A DNA stretch of 64,000 nucleotides from Excoecaria cochinchinensis (lineage: Eukaryota; Streptophyta; Magnoliopsida; Malpighiales; Euphorbiaceae), in assembly GCA_947683425.1 (NCBI GenBank), contig CANTUQ010000058.1, positions 17,299,501-17,363,500 of the forward strand, read 5' to 3'. The notes beneath the pieces were generated by a model, which saw nothing but the letters and a program-made list of their open reading frames with translations, had not been told where the DNA came from and did not search any database. This document shows positions 20,201-32,864 of the stretch, piece by piece. The position numbers and the translations under genes were made by a program. Each line of letters opens with the position of its first letter. Within the stretch, counting starts at the first letter, position 1.

Positions 20201-22427
20201 CTTGACTTTCAAACTTACTTCTGTTGTTGAGAAGGTATACTGTTTTATGGTTTTACTTTGTGGGTGCGAGTCACTAAATTATTTTAGTCTTCTACTCTTA
20301 TTGTCTGCCAAGTGGTTTAGCAAGTGTCTTCATCCACTTTCTTCCTCTAGTTTCCATGCTTGTTTATTCCCCATTATCTTGATTGGTGAATTGTAGGTTC
20401 AGTGCTTCTTTTCTGCTTTGAGGGCGCTTTCACGTAAAGAGGTGCATTATGGGGCTTATGCAACATCAGAACAGGTAATGTCAATCTCCTTTTCTTGGAC
20501 CTGGGTAATGTAGATGATCGGAAATTTTGTGCCTGCATGGCATGGGCATTTATGTATGCATGACATTGGTTACTTTACAATGTCTCAACTTTGACATGAT
20601 CATGCTCTATAATAACTTTGAATTAACTGATGCCTGCTTTCACCGTCTGAATTTAAGCATTTGGTCCCCTTTTGGTGGTAGGATTTAGCATCCAAGTTGC
20701 TAATTTGTAGTATCTGATTAAAAGGTTTATAAAAAGCGTAAAGACATTGTAAATAAACATAATTTTGATCCCTCTGTGGGTATTTTAGTTTCTAGAAAAA
20801 TTATGAACAAACACATCTGGAATTTAGTTCTGTAAAAGCTATTAACAGTTATCTTGAACAAACATCTGGAATTATTTGGACATTGGTTCTTCACCATGGC
20901 AATGACAAAGCACAAACATCCTTTATTATTTTATCTTTTGAATTTAGCATCCTAGTGTACTAATTTGTACTGCATGATTATCACAAACGTAAGGACGAAT
21001 TACAAGATATAGTCGTGAGCGTTCTGTGGATGTTTTTGGTTGGTGGAACAACATTTGGCAAAACATTTCTATAATGCTTATTGGGAATTGGTGCTTCATC
21101 TTGCAAGTGATAAACCGGCACATATTATCCGATATAGAATCTGTATAAGCTTGAGGAAGCATTCTCTTGGTGACCCTGTTGAATTATTAGAATACTTGGG
21201 TTTGTAAATGAACCATATGAAAGGTAAACATGAGGCAAATGTTGTTTGTAGTTTCTATTCGTGTTTCCATTGTAAAGTAGGACTGGTGACTATAAGTCTC
21301 AGATTACACCATTTTTCCTGTGAAAACAAAACTAAGAAACTGTATTTATGTTGTGTTAGAATTGGTTCCCCTTCTAACAGGAAATATAAATTCCCAATTG
21401 AGGTTTTTGATGGCTTTGATTTTGCTTCTTAACATACTGTAAGATCTTAACATACTGTAAGATCACAGAGAAACCATACAACTACTGGATATCAAGGCGG
21501 ATTTAGCCTCAGACGGGGGTATTTGAAGACAAAGAATCCATATAGCTGACCCTATTTAGTATGGGATTACGGCTTAGTTGTTTTTGTTGTTGTAACATTC
21601 TGTAAGATGGGAGATATGGTGAATTACCCTGTGCGTCATAAATGCAGACGGGGATTTGAAGACAAAGAATCCATCTAGCTGGCCCTATTTAGTATGGGAT
21701 TAGAGCTTAGTTTTGTTGTTGTAACATTCTGCAAGATGGGAGATATGGTGAATTACCCTGTGCATCATAAATGCAGCAAAATTTTATGTAATGCAGGATT
21801 TGCACTGGTAATTGCTGTTTGTGTGGCTCCCTTAATTGCCTCTTTCTTTGTAGTGCAAGTCAATAATGTTGGAGTCAATGTTTAAACCATTTCACCTTTT
21901 GCAAATACAATAACTGTTGATTTCTTTGGGATCAACTTTGTTTAAAACATGTGATTTTGGGAGATGGGGACTGGATGGACACCACAAATTCTAGCTTTAG
22001 TATGCTGTACTGAAAAATATATTAATCTGAGTAAGCTGACCAAGCCAAAGGGATTAGATCAGAAAGAATATAGTTTAACTTTTGTTCAAAATTATGTGAT
22101 TCTTATAATCTTCACATTTGATGCCTTGTGTGATGCAGGTGAATGCAGCAGGGGATCTGTGTGCTATATGCCAGGAGAAAATGCATGCTCCTATTTTACT
22201 TCGTTGTAAGCACATCTTTTGCGAAGATTGTGTATCAGAATGGTTAGTTATATGCTCTGCAATAATTGCTTCGCTACTATCAGTTTGCAATCAGTTTATC
22301 TGACAGATATTGTGATTGCAGGTTTGAGAGGGAGCGGACATGTCCCTTGTGCAGGGCATTGGTCAAACCTGCAGATCTCAGATCATTTGGTGATGGATCA
22401 ACTACTTTATTCTTCCAAATATTTTAA
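17255..22427 (+). CDS. Membrane-embedded RING-type E3 ubiquitin ligase, RNFT1/2-like
   Basis: Eight coding exons join in phase: 17255-17879, 19052-19128, 19292-19460, 19757-19845, 20070-20234, 20397-20474, 22139-22242 and 22322-22427, giving 470 aa. All introns are GT-AG. The N-terminal ~185 residues are Ser/Asn/Gly-rich and probably disordered. A multipass membrane region follows (about 190-375), with segments such as FSLLLLVVFI, FFVTIWIAVVMF, VLFGIALAFTLHVVGVYWW and HAIFVIVVN. A C3HC4 RING lies at the C-terminus: C409, C412, C424, H426, C429, C432, C443 and C446, all metal ligands present. Animal RNFT proteins with this architecture are ER/secretory-membrane E3 ligases; the same role here is inference from family. 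The start at 17255 was chosen because upstream in-frame residues lie in the leader and possible UTR intron. No disabling change was seen; intron 6 is large (about 1.66 kb) and repeat-bearing. Confidence 0.9.
20682..21170. repeat. Diverged ~258-bp tandem duplication in intron 6 of the RING gene
   Basis: ATTTAGCATCC...CTAATTTGTA blocks start at about 20683 and 20943. Each is followed by related sequence including TCTGTGG.TATTTT and (C)ATTGG(T)..CTTCA segments. The copies are well diverged, so the duplication is old. Confidence 0.45.
21510..21776 (+). repeat. Au-SINE-like 3' tail, duplicated in tandem within intron 6
   Basis: Two copies of about 130 bp share GATTTGAAGACAAAGAATCC (exact in the second), TAGCTG.CCCTATTTAGTATG, GGGATTA.GGCTTAGTT and a TTG-rich run. 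The order AGC-GACCC-TTTAGT-GGGAT-GGCTTAG-(TTG)n is the 3' end of the plant Au SINE family as I know it. The flanking CATTCTG.AAGATGGGAGATATG part is duplicated along with it. No Pol III promoter boxes were recognised, so only tails are present. Confidence 0.6.
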
Positions 22428-23809
22428 ATTCATCTACTGTAAAAATGAAGGAGTTTTTCTGCTTTTTGAAGCTCCAACTATACTCTTACCCCAAAGCTTG
22501 CCTTTTCTTGGTCAGTGAGCTCTGCACAGGTATTTGACTTTATTTGGCTCTGCTAAGTTCATTAGTTATAGCCAAGGAATTGAACCGGTACAAATAGATG
22601 AAACTTGAATTGGTTCTGTTCCTTTGTTGTATCGAGAAAGTTTGATTGTATCTAATGGTCTCTAAAGACAGTCCCTCAAAGGACTAATGTTATATGTCAG
22701 TGTTCATTTGCCATAAATGAAAGGCGTTACTTCCCCTTTTGAATATTGTACATATTTATATACATATATATACATATTTTTTGTTGGAGCCCCTGGACTG
22801 AGTTTTAAATTTTTAACCCGTGTCTGGTTCTTGTGGTTGGTTGATCCGCTTTGTAAGTGAGTGCATCTGCTCCTGTTCTCTGGACAAAGTCATCCCCACG
22901 TACTTCATGTTTGGTCAGAATAGCCATTTTCAACTTGCGGCTAAAATTATCCAAAGGCATTCTGCCACGAGCTTCTGATTCGATAATGTTCGAAGATTAA
23001 AGAGCCTGACACTCAAAACATGAATACCTGGAACATTAATTTGGCTCCGAAAAATGACTCGTTCGACCTCTATTTTCAAAGTTTCATTAATGATTACTTG
23101 TAATATCAATTTTTAAAATTTGATTTGGATTAGATAATGAGTCCAAATGACACATTTTTGGTAAGACGGGAACAATCTTTTAGTAAATAATACATTGTTT
23201 CTAGTACATGGAAAGGATGTCCTCGACTAATGTATAATTAAGAAATGAATCCAATTACGAAAACCATGTTAAATTTTGTAAAATGTAAAACTTGATTACA
23301 AAATCTATTAATGGCGGGACAGTTCCTAACAGCCGATAGCCATACACGAATAAGAATAACACCCATAATCCCAAATTTGATTACACTTGAATACTACCTT
23401 TTCAATCGTAGAACAAAATTATGCCTTCTAAACTCTTTTTAAGTATAGTCACCACGACAGCAGAAATCAATTCTTTCTGATCCCCTTGCAGGCCAAATAA
23501 ATCAAAGGCAACGACATGAAATTCAGTTTCATGAAGTTGTTGAGCAACCAAGTACAAATCTTTTTATCTGAACAAGAAGGATCGCTTTATTTAGTGACAA
23601 TAAAGCTGCATACACAATTACATACATAAAGAAAAAATAATAATAATAATAACAAAAGCTTGCCCAAAATTAGGGAGTAAACAAGTGAAAAAAAAATAAG
23701 AAAGCCTCTCCACACCCTTCCTCCAAAGAAAATAAATTAAAAAATTGAGAACCAATGAATATTTCACAAAACTTCTTTCATTAGTGAACACGATTGAATG
23801 GAACATCAT
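22428..23809. other. Intergenic region between two convergent genes
   Basis: The first ~350 bp are probably the 3' UTR of the RING gene; AT-rich TATATACATATATATAC lies at about 22756-22775. The last part is the 3' UTR of the minus-strand coiled-coil gene. No other gene was recognised. Confidence 0.6.
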
Positions 23810-26800
23810 TTATGTACTTGTTGCACCTTCTCCCTTATTTGCTGGTTTGTTTTTTGCGTCTTCTCCTTTGTTTACTGGAATATTTTTTCCATCTTCTCCC
23901 TTGTTTACCGGAATAGACTTTGCTTCTTCACCCTTGTTTGAATCTTCTCCCTTGTTCACAAGAATATTTTTTGCATCTTCTCCCTCGTTTGCTGGTATGT
24001 TTTTTGCATCTTCTCCCTTGTATGTTGGTATGTTTTTGGCCTCTTCCTGCTTGTTTGCTGGAATGCCCTGTGTGTTTCTTTCTTCGAGTTTTGTTGGTGT
24101 TGGTATTGGCGAAACATCACTTATTGAAGCCTCTTGCATTTCTTGTGGTGGGACAGGGACAGGAAATATCTCCTTTGTAATTGGCAGGTGTGGTGATGCA
24201 GTAACCTCGGAAGGTGACGGTGGAGAAATGGGAGAGGGCGGGGAAATAGAGAGCATCCTTGTAATTGGGTAAACTTCAGTGACTTCTTCACTACCTTCGT
24301 CCACATAAACAACATCTTGCATGGTGAGTTGGTGGTATTCAACAATTTCCCTTAGAAATCGATTCTCACGTGAGAATATCGAATTCTCGTGTGCTAAGCG
24401 AGCCTTTTCAGCCAAAAGTGTCTCCAGTTGGAGACGAATCTGAGATCACATATATGCTCATCAAAAAGAAGTGAATCATGACCACATTAGCAATACGAAA
24501 CATGTTTCCCTTTTTTCTTATGAAGATGAAAATACAAGACTGAGTGAGCATCCAACAGATAAAGAGGCTTAATGTACATAGCCTAGAAACGGGGAGAAAA
24601 AAAACATGCATAATCTTGGACAACATGGCTATTAAAAATAGCAAGAAATAGATGGGAATATGTAATACCAAATCATCATCAGCTGGATTCACTCCCTTCT
24701 CACGACTCTCCCGCAGGATTTTATTCTCTTCCTCTAGTTGCGAACATCTTTGTTTTGCAAAGGCCAAATCAGCTTTAACTGTTTTCAGTTCCCGAAGAAG
24801 AAGTTTTGCTTTGGCAGCAGTTGCCATTGCAACCTGTAAAGCAACACAAAGGACAATCATGCATTTCACCAGCCATGAGATAGCAAAAAGGCTCACCGCT
24901 TTTTCACCCATATTTTATTCCCTTTGTTCTCAAGTCAATTTTTTGCATCGAATTCTTACTATATGATTCACATATTTTACTCTCTTTGTTATTAATCAGT
25001 TCAGGTTTCCATACTAAATTCTGAGTCATCCAGAGTAGAAATGAAACAAAAATCACTTCCTGACCCTCTTTAACCTTACACTATCCGTTAACCACTATAT
25101 CCATCTAAATGTTTTTTAGCATGCATGATGAACTTCACATTCATCAGGGATCTCGAAGTGAATTTGGAAATTTAATCCTAGATATATTGAAATAACAATG
25201 TTTGAGACTATTGCCACATGAACCAGTGACCACAATTACATAGTTGCCACCTTACGTCGCGAGATGCCTTCAGTTGAGTTTCGTGGTCCATTTGATTCAG
25301 TGGCTGATTAGGTAGCATCATAGGCCGCTGCCATGATGTAGATACACCAAATGTTTGATTCCTTTCCTCATGATTGCCTCCTCTCCGCCTAATTTGCAGT
25401 TTGCGGGTTTCTTGGATGATATCCGCAGTTTTATTTTCCATGATAGTGAGACCTTCCTGGAAAAACAAGCAAACCTTTAAGAAAGAAAAAAATAGTTTCT
25501 GTACATACATAATCATGAAGAAAATGCAAATATGCAAGCAAACTCATTTGAGCAGCTTTCAATAATTTACTTCGCACTTGCTCTAATCTATTTAATGTCT
25601 GCATAAAGGAAAAAGAAAAAGGGACATTCATGGTTGCTAACTTAAACCTCAAATCAAACCCCCAAAAAAATGAGAGATTGCTCAAATTAGACTATTTTGA
25701 CAGCTTTCAATATAACAGGGAGGGATCATGAATCCTTTGGTTCAGGCAGTGGCTTGGTTAAGGGAACCAGCACACTAGAGGCATAGCAAAACCAAGTCTT
25801 CAGAGGATAGTTGTCACTACTTAAATGGACAGCGATTTCAGTCTAATTTACCATTTACTGGAATCCTTCCCCAACCCCCCAATTGTCAGAGCTAGTACAA
25901 GATAGTATGGGGGAGGCTAAGGTCATGACTTTCACATAAAAAGATGGTCTTGTGGGAATCCGGTGGATGCGGATGGGGGGAATTTGTAACAATGTAATAG
26001 CAGAAGACCAATTTAGTTTATTCTCATAAAGCATCGATTCAATCCTCCCTTTCAACACTACCAAAATCCAACTAAAGATTTAGGCCTATGGTTCCAAGTC
26101 CACAATGTCTTTGGTAATCACCGCTAAAAATAGCCATATGAACAAAGTTGGGCAAAAACATGTAAAAGGAAGAATAGTGGCTCATGTGAATCATTATTTC
26201 CTTAAGGTCAATAAATACGAAAATGCTTCTCATTTGGAAATGAAATGGGAAAAAACATAATGAATCATGGCTAACTAGAGTTATAAAAGTAGCAGACAGA
26301 AAACAATTTGCACCGTCATTTTACACAAACAATTTACCTCAAAAGCTTTTTCGAAGGTGTCACCAATCTGATTAAGGGAAGATGTGATTTTATCCAAACC
26401 CCTCCGAAATGTAGGATTATCCACTTTTTTAGAGCCTTCATCTGTTAGGTTTGGTTGCTGAGTCTGTAATCAGCGAAAGAAAGCAAAGGATTATACAAAA
26501 TCTTAAATACATCAGTTTTAATTACTACAGCTTTTCCCTTTTGCTTTCCAAATTATTATCATTGTTATTTCCACAATTTCTTTTTTAAAGCATTGTTGCC
26601 AGAAATATTAGCAATCAGGGACTACCTGGGCACTTATAGTAGCATCTGACATCTGGAACCTTGATCTTGGAGGTGATTCAAATTGTTGTGACATATTATC
26701 TTCGTCGAGAATTGCTTTGGCTTTCCTAGCAAGAATACCCCAGAAACCTTTAGAAACACCTTTTGCTGATGAGCCCTCATATGCATCAAAGACCTGACCC

Positions 26801-27698
26801 ACATTCAGGCAACAAATCACATTTCAATAAACCTCAGAATAAATTTACACCATACATTTCTAAAATGCACATTACAATCTATAACTATTCACTGTAATCA
26901 TCCAGACAAAGATAACAGAATGAACTGGAAAAATATCTACCTAACCCCTAAAAAAAATAAATTGCTGGAGTGATCACATCAAGACAGAATAAAAACTTAA
27001 AAACCCAAATGGTTTTTTTTTTGGACAGACTTAACCAGAGCTAATTATGTAACAATACACATTTATTCATCAATATGCAACAAAACTAGACTAGTACCAT
27101 GAAGAAACACAATTCAAAATCTATTGTTAGGTTAGCGAAATGATAATTGATCACAAGATCTCCAATCCTGAAATTTTTAACTAATCAAATTATGGAAAAA
27201 GCACACTCCACTAATTGTTAAAGTTTAAATATAAAGCATGAATGACTACAATAAAAAGCTAAACAATCCAAAGAAATACATTGATAGATACTTGAAGAGT
27301 CATTAACTTCGAGATTAAAAAAAAAAAAAAGGAACAAGAAGAAGAAAATGAAACTGAGATCCAGATAAAATACAGCTAATCGTTATGTGAAAATACAGAA
27401 TTTTCAATCAAACAGCCAATTAACAGAGAGAATAAACGGTTTTGCTTTTAGGGACCTGAGATCTTGGGGAGACGGAATCACCGGAGTAAGCAGAGGAAAG
27501 AGACGATTCACGGTGGGCGGCGGAAGCTCTGATAGCCTGAGCCGCCAGAGAAGAAGACGAATTAAAAGTGCGCGAAGATCTTAACAAATTTTTACTACTT
27601 TTAACATTGCCATTATCACCATCGTCTTGTGGTTTGTGATATATCTCTTCTTTGAAGGTGGATGCCCTTGACATTCCCTGCCTTCGCCTATACGCCAT
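23810..27698 (-). CDS. Coiled-coil protein of the plant ELKS/Rab6-interacting/CAST-like family
   Basis: Exons on the minus strand in coding order: 27698-27456, 26793-26626, 26463-26338, 25598-25509 (probable), 25456-25256, 24833-24669 and 24439-23810. All are whole codons and join in phase 0, giving 540 aa, or 510 without the fourth. The protein starts MAYRRRQGMSRASTFKEEI, the opening I associate with plant proteins annotated ELKS/Rab6-interacting/CAST-like. A Ser-rich head is followed by KGFWGILARKAKAILDEDN (about residue 95) and a helical segment (LDKITSSLNQIGDTFEKAFE). A heptad coiled coil spans about 277-370 (LLLRELKTVKADLAF ... CSQLEEENKILRE). The tail is proline-rich and ends in 11-residue repeats. 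Its role is not established; a scaffold or vesicle-tether function is only suggested by the animal name. The fourth exon is uncertain but keeps the frame whether used or skipped. Confidence 0.8.
23816..24055 (-). repeat. 33-bp coding minisatellite in the last exon of the ELKS-like gene
   Basis: The C-terminal ~80 residues are about seven copies of an 11-residue unit of the form NKGEDAKNIPV plus one 6-residue partial copy (NKGEDS). Copies differ at a few sites (Y/N, Q/G, E/D, G/A). The frame is preserved because each full unit is 33 bp and the partial unit 18 bp. Confidence 0.85.
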
Positions 27699-28092
27699 TT
27701 TCTTCTTCTTTCTCCTCTATTCGACGGATCACCACTACCGCAACCGCCACGGCGAGAGGAAGAGGAAGAGAAGATATCACCACCGCCACGACCGCCGCCA
27801 CCAGCCGATTAGACAACAAAAAGGGAAATAAAAAAAATGAAAATTTAATTAGAGACTCTGTTTTGGAATCGTCCAACGAACTTTGCCTATTTTTTTTTTT
27901 ATTATTATTATTGTTGTGGAAGAAGCCATCCATCTCTTCAAAGAGAGAGAAATTATTAACAGAAAAGCTAGGCTAAGGTGGCGGTTTTTGCATGATTTTC
28001 AAGCTTTTACGACCGTTGGATTTCTACATTTTATTTTATACTTTAATGTTATTATGATCCAACGGTATATGTCCCTCCAAATTGTTGACCTT

Positions 28093-28123
<31 letters not shown>

Positions 28124-28995
28124 AGGTTCCGTGCTATTTATGATTGTTCTTGTAAATTTATTTTTGGTACGTAGGCAAATAGATTTATCAATATCTCATT
28201 TTTACCAACAAGATGATTTTTCTAAAGTTAAATAAAAAACAAAAAATTGTTCTTGGATTCACCATTAAATATATACTTTAGTAAAAAAAATTATTCATAA
28301 TTAAATGTTAATTTACCAAAAATAAATTATATTTAGATATTTTATTTCAATTATAATGAAATAAATATTAATCACCGTTCCACCAAATATGAATCTTCGT
28401 AAATAATTAACATTTGCCTTTTCATGTGTCAGGCAACCCATTCCCATAGACTTAAGACGAATCTTCTTTTCTTGCTAAATCAACTGGAAAATATTAGACG
28501 CCAAACCTTTTTCTTTCTCATATAACACCCAACCCATCAATCCTTTTTAATCAATTATTTCAAATTATACACTCACCTTTTTCATAAATCAATTTGAATT
28601 TTAATTCGATTTTACATTTCTTTTTGAGAATTGTTCTAAATTTAAAATATCCCATGGTTATACCAAAAAATAATATTTTTTAATTTTCATTTAACTCTCC
28701 ATACATTCTGTCTACATAAGCTTGTACATAAAGTAATAATGATTTAAGAAACAAGAAGCATCCAAGCTCCATCATAAGTTATCCATGGGTCAGGGACACC
28801 ACTGAGATTTTAATGTACCTTTGGGAAAAACAGAAAACAATATTGGTAATAATTACAGGTGGGATAATGAGTTCAATGTTGATCCCCTTTCAACACATTT
28901 CCTGCAGCCAGTAGCTTTTCCATGTGATATAATTTGCAGCTTTAAAAGAAAAGCTTTTCTTCTAAACAAGACTTGTACGTTTTCCATATAATTTC
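27699..28995. other. Intergenic region between the ELKS-like and bromodomain genes
   Basis: The part next to 27698 is a GA/TC-rich 5' UTR and promoter region for the minus-strand ELKS-like gene. A T-run with (ATT)n occurs at about 27890-27912 and an (AAT)n microsatellite at 28092-28121. The part next to 28995 is the 3' UTR of the bromodomain gene. No further gene was seen. Confidence 0.6.
28092..28121. repeat. (AAT)n microsatellite
   Basis: About ten uninterrupted ATA/AAT units in the intergenic region upstream of the ELKS-like gene. Confidence 0.9.
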
Positions 28996-31900
28996 TTACA
29001 GCTGCAGAGCCAAGTTAGTGCGCTGAGTATCTAATGAGGAATATATATGCTTATCATGGTAAGTCTCACTCATGAAAGGTCCTTGGCCACCTGAGCTCTG
29101 TTGCAAAAATCTATCCTGTCCAAAGGAATTCATCTGATCAAGTCTAGTCTTCAAGAATGGCAGATCAAACATGAATTGGGAAACTGGTGTCGCGGGTTGG
29201 CTTGATTTGGATGTCCAGTCTGTTTTGGTTGAATTGCCAAGTTCATGAGTCGCAGCTCTGGCAACTACAGCTTGATCACAAATACTGATGGAGCCTATAG
29301 TTTGATCAAAACCTGATGATGACAAGCTGTAATAGTTATCTGCCAACCTCTGCTCTAAGCCTCTCGAGGGATGATCCTTGGAACCTAAATCCATCTTTTT
29401 ATCAGGTCTCAGTTTTGTTGACTTCTCGTCTCCTATGCTCAGCGCAGCAATTGAAAAATCCATGCCTCTTGTATCAGTCATGGATGAACAGATACCAGTG
29501 CCCAAGTTACTGTTCTCTTTCTCTTGAAAATTGTCACTCCTAGAAAAACCAAATGCTTCCATTTCGATGCTGCTTAGACCTTCATGTCTAATGGCACCGA
29601 AGGAACACCTACCATTCTCATGTGATACTGATTCAAGTGAAGTGCCACAGAATCTCATTGTTTCACCTGAATAAGCTCTTTCCCCTTTCTTGTCGTCAGA
29701 CATGACAATTTTCTGACCACCGCTTGAATTTTGAGGTTTTTTTATGGTTACTGCAGTATCCATTGTAGTAGGTATCTGCTGGGCAAAGCTGGATGTCACA
29801 TAGTTGTTGCATTTTGGAGCATTAGGCCAAACGGATTCTGAATTCAGATAATTGCTCGCTTCAATTGAGAATCCATTTAACTTGCGTTTGGCAATCATTT
29901 GAGCTGTTGGTCCTAAATCTTTAACAAAACGCATTAAGCTTTCGCAATAACCAGTATCCTGCTGATTCACCTACACATGGAAAAAACAATTGCCAGTTCT
30001 GACAAGTAAGAAAATTTTCAGCAGCAGTAAGCATTGATGGAATCTCTAAGCCAAAATCACTTACAGGCATTAGTAGTTTAGAATTATTATAAAATGGTGA
30101 AACAATAGAATAATTCTGACTAAGGACAGACAGCCAAGACATTTTATATGAAGAACGTCTATCTGCTTCAAAAGAATTAGATCCTCTACCATCTCCACCA
30201 CCTGTTGATGAAGAATTAGTGAAATGAGCACCTACGTTTTTCAGTTCATGCAAAGCATGTAAAATCAAAGATTTTTTATTCCAAATTTTATTTATTTGCT
30301 GAGCAAATATTGATTTTTTCACTCGAAATGAAATGCATAGTCAGGTAATAAAAACAAGGTTATAGTAGTAGAGGAGAATTTAACTTTATAAAGAATTTCT
30401 CAAGGATAGTTCCTTTAGATGATGCAGCATTATCTATAATATTATCAAAAACAAACTAATGCAATAGGGTCATGCACAATCAGATTTTGGTGATTGACAG
30501 ATTTATCCACCCGTACACCCAATGTATTGTTTCAGCAAGTCAGACCAGAATTCACTTCTTACCAAAAGGCATTTCATCATCTATTGCATCAAATTGAGCA
30601 GTAATACCACTACTAGAGCACCCAGGGAGTACTTGCATGGCTGTTCTTAAATTCAAAGTACTGCTTGCCGCACTGAGCATCGGCTTTCGTGATATGTTGA
30701 CCGTTGCAATTTTGGATTTTGCATTTGCTACAATCTTAGAAGATGAGCTATATGTTGAACTCCTAGCTTCACCTCTGAGCTTTCTGTTAGCTCGTCGTCT
30801 GGTCCCAGAGAATTCCAATTCAAAGCTCCCAGGATCAGTTTTAAGAACATGGCAAACCTTCTTGGCTAGTTCATCAATTGCACGAGCCTGGAAATGCAAT
30901 AATTTCAAATTCCATTGGAATAAGAAATGATAAATTATCTTGGCAGAAAATCGTAAGAATATTGCATCAGAAGTTTGACAGAAACTTTATGATTATACCT
31001 GTCTGAAATAAATTGTCCCAGAGGAATTAAAATGCATTGCATTTCTGGAAATTAGAAATACATCATGCTGCATAATTGCCAAAAATAATTGGCAGGAAAA
31101 AAAAATCAACAAGCGATAAAGTTATGTGGTTCACAGTTCAACATTGGAAAACAAAGTTGCGTTCAGAATGAGAAGTACAGAAGTAAGACTTGAAGCAAAC
31201 CTCAAACTGTTCAAGACTATGATACATTCCTTCATGAAGTTTAGCTCTCATGGTCCCAAAATCCATAGGCTCTTTGATGATTTCATAGTAATCCTCTACC
31301 TTATTTAGAGACAAGAAATCTGAGATAATGAGTGACAAAGGAAGCAACATCAACAATACATAAAGAAGAAGACATTAATCGGTTACTAACCTCATTGGGG
31401 TCAACTGGTTCTGCAAATATTTCATGAGTATCTCTCCTAAAAAGTGAAAATAAATAAATAAAGAAGCATTGAGACATTAGAAACAAGTGATGAAGTTCCA
31501 TTAGGAGTTACTAATATAAAATGATTTTCGATTAAGGCACTTCCAAAAATATGTGAGGGCTTCTCTTAGTTTTTACTTTTTTTTTTCCTTTCTCGGGAAA
31601 TATGTCAATGCTTTTTAAAAGATAGCCACCTCTGTAATATGTCGATCACAAGCTGAAGCATATGTTTATCTGGCGTATGTGAAACACATGGTGTGAAGTT
31701 TTGACCTGATCCAAGGGAAACTAAGGTCACAAATGAAGAAAATTGAAGATCCAAGTTTCAGAATTTTAACTGCGAAACAGAAGGTAACCTGGACTGGTAA
31801 CTTTAATGCTATATTGTTGGTCATCTTTACGCTGTAAAGTAAGTGGATCTGGTCCAAAAGGGAAATCAAATTGGCATATAGATATAAATTATAATAGCAA

Positions 31901-32864
31901 ATAGCACATCTTGGATGGATCAAAAGTCAAACCACTATTTATTTGAAGATCTCCAAGACTTGTTTGTCTGCCATCCTGCTCATCACTTGAATGAGGATCC
32001 TGAAAAGCAAACTCACACAAACATAATGAAGAGTTTATTTAATCTGCACAACCCCTAGAGGAAAACCCAAGAACGAGCTCAACAACAAACACAGAATCAC
32101 TATGTCATACAATGTGAAATTTTTTGTTGAAAAGTGTTAATGCCTTATTCTACTTCTTCTGAATACCATGATTAAATCATCTTGGGGTCAAAACCAATCA
32201 AAAACCGTTTTCAAAATTCTTGTACAAGTGGCAAGCTTCTTGAACCTAGGTGCTTTACAGAAGCAATGAAAATGTCAATATTATAAACGAAAGAATCCTC
32301 TACGGTCAGCCAGTCAGCTGGGTCGCGTGACTAATGTCTCCCCACTAACAACGAAAAAATGAAAAAGAAACTCAAGTCCTTTTTTAATTTTAAAAACCTC
32401 AACAACCGAGATCCCAAATGGAAGTACGCTGGACAAAACCAACTCAATGATTGCAGTGAACAGGTAAAGAGCGCAAAAAATTTACACATATGGATAATCA
32501 TCCATAACATCAGTCCAACAAATAAAAATTAATGAAAGAAATTATTCCATTACATAACACTCACACATACTCAGAAAAGGTAAAAGAGTATAAAAATTAA
32601 TCAAAGCAAAACCTGAGGAGAACAAGGAGGAGAAGCAACATCTTGAAGAGGTCTGAGTTTCCTCTTCTTCTTGGCCCTAGTGCGGGAGGCTGGCCCCTCA
32701 CGCTTGCCCCATGGGAGTGGTTTGTTTGGCTTGTGCTCAATGCGTGGACTAGTGTTAGAAGCAGTAATGGTAGTGCACCAACTTCGAGGCTGAGCCTTTT
32801 TCGCATCCAAAGCACAGATTCGAGGGCTCCTTCTATGTCCCTCTCTCAACAGTCTCCTCTTCAT
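28996..32864 (-). CDS. Bromodomain-containing nuclear protein
   Basis: Ten coding exons in order: 32864-32613, 31999-31933, 31848-31789, 31705-31630, 31436-31391, 31299-31201, 31067-30999, 30887-30563, 30201-30065 and 29970-28996. Phases 0,1,1,2,0,0,0,1,0 agree at every junction, giving about 701 aa. The N-terminus is very basic (KRRLLREGHRRSPRI; RTRAKKKRKLR at about 61-71), a likely nuclear localisation signal. The bromodomain spans about 138-245: VIDILQRRDTHEIFAEPVDP, VEDYYEIIKEPMDFGTMRAK, then NAMHFNSSGTIYFRQA. The acetyl-lysine-anchoring Asn is N214, with Phe before it where Tyr is common. The ~440-residue C-terminal half is Ser/Asn-rich without recognised domains. Bromodomains read acetylated histones; target and complex are unknown. 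It resembles the small plant family annotated 'DNA-binding bromodomain-containing'. The ATG at 32864 follows a possible 5' UTR acceptor (TTGTTAG). No disabling changes were seen. Confidence 0.87.
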
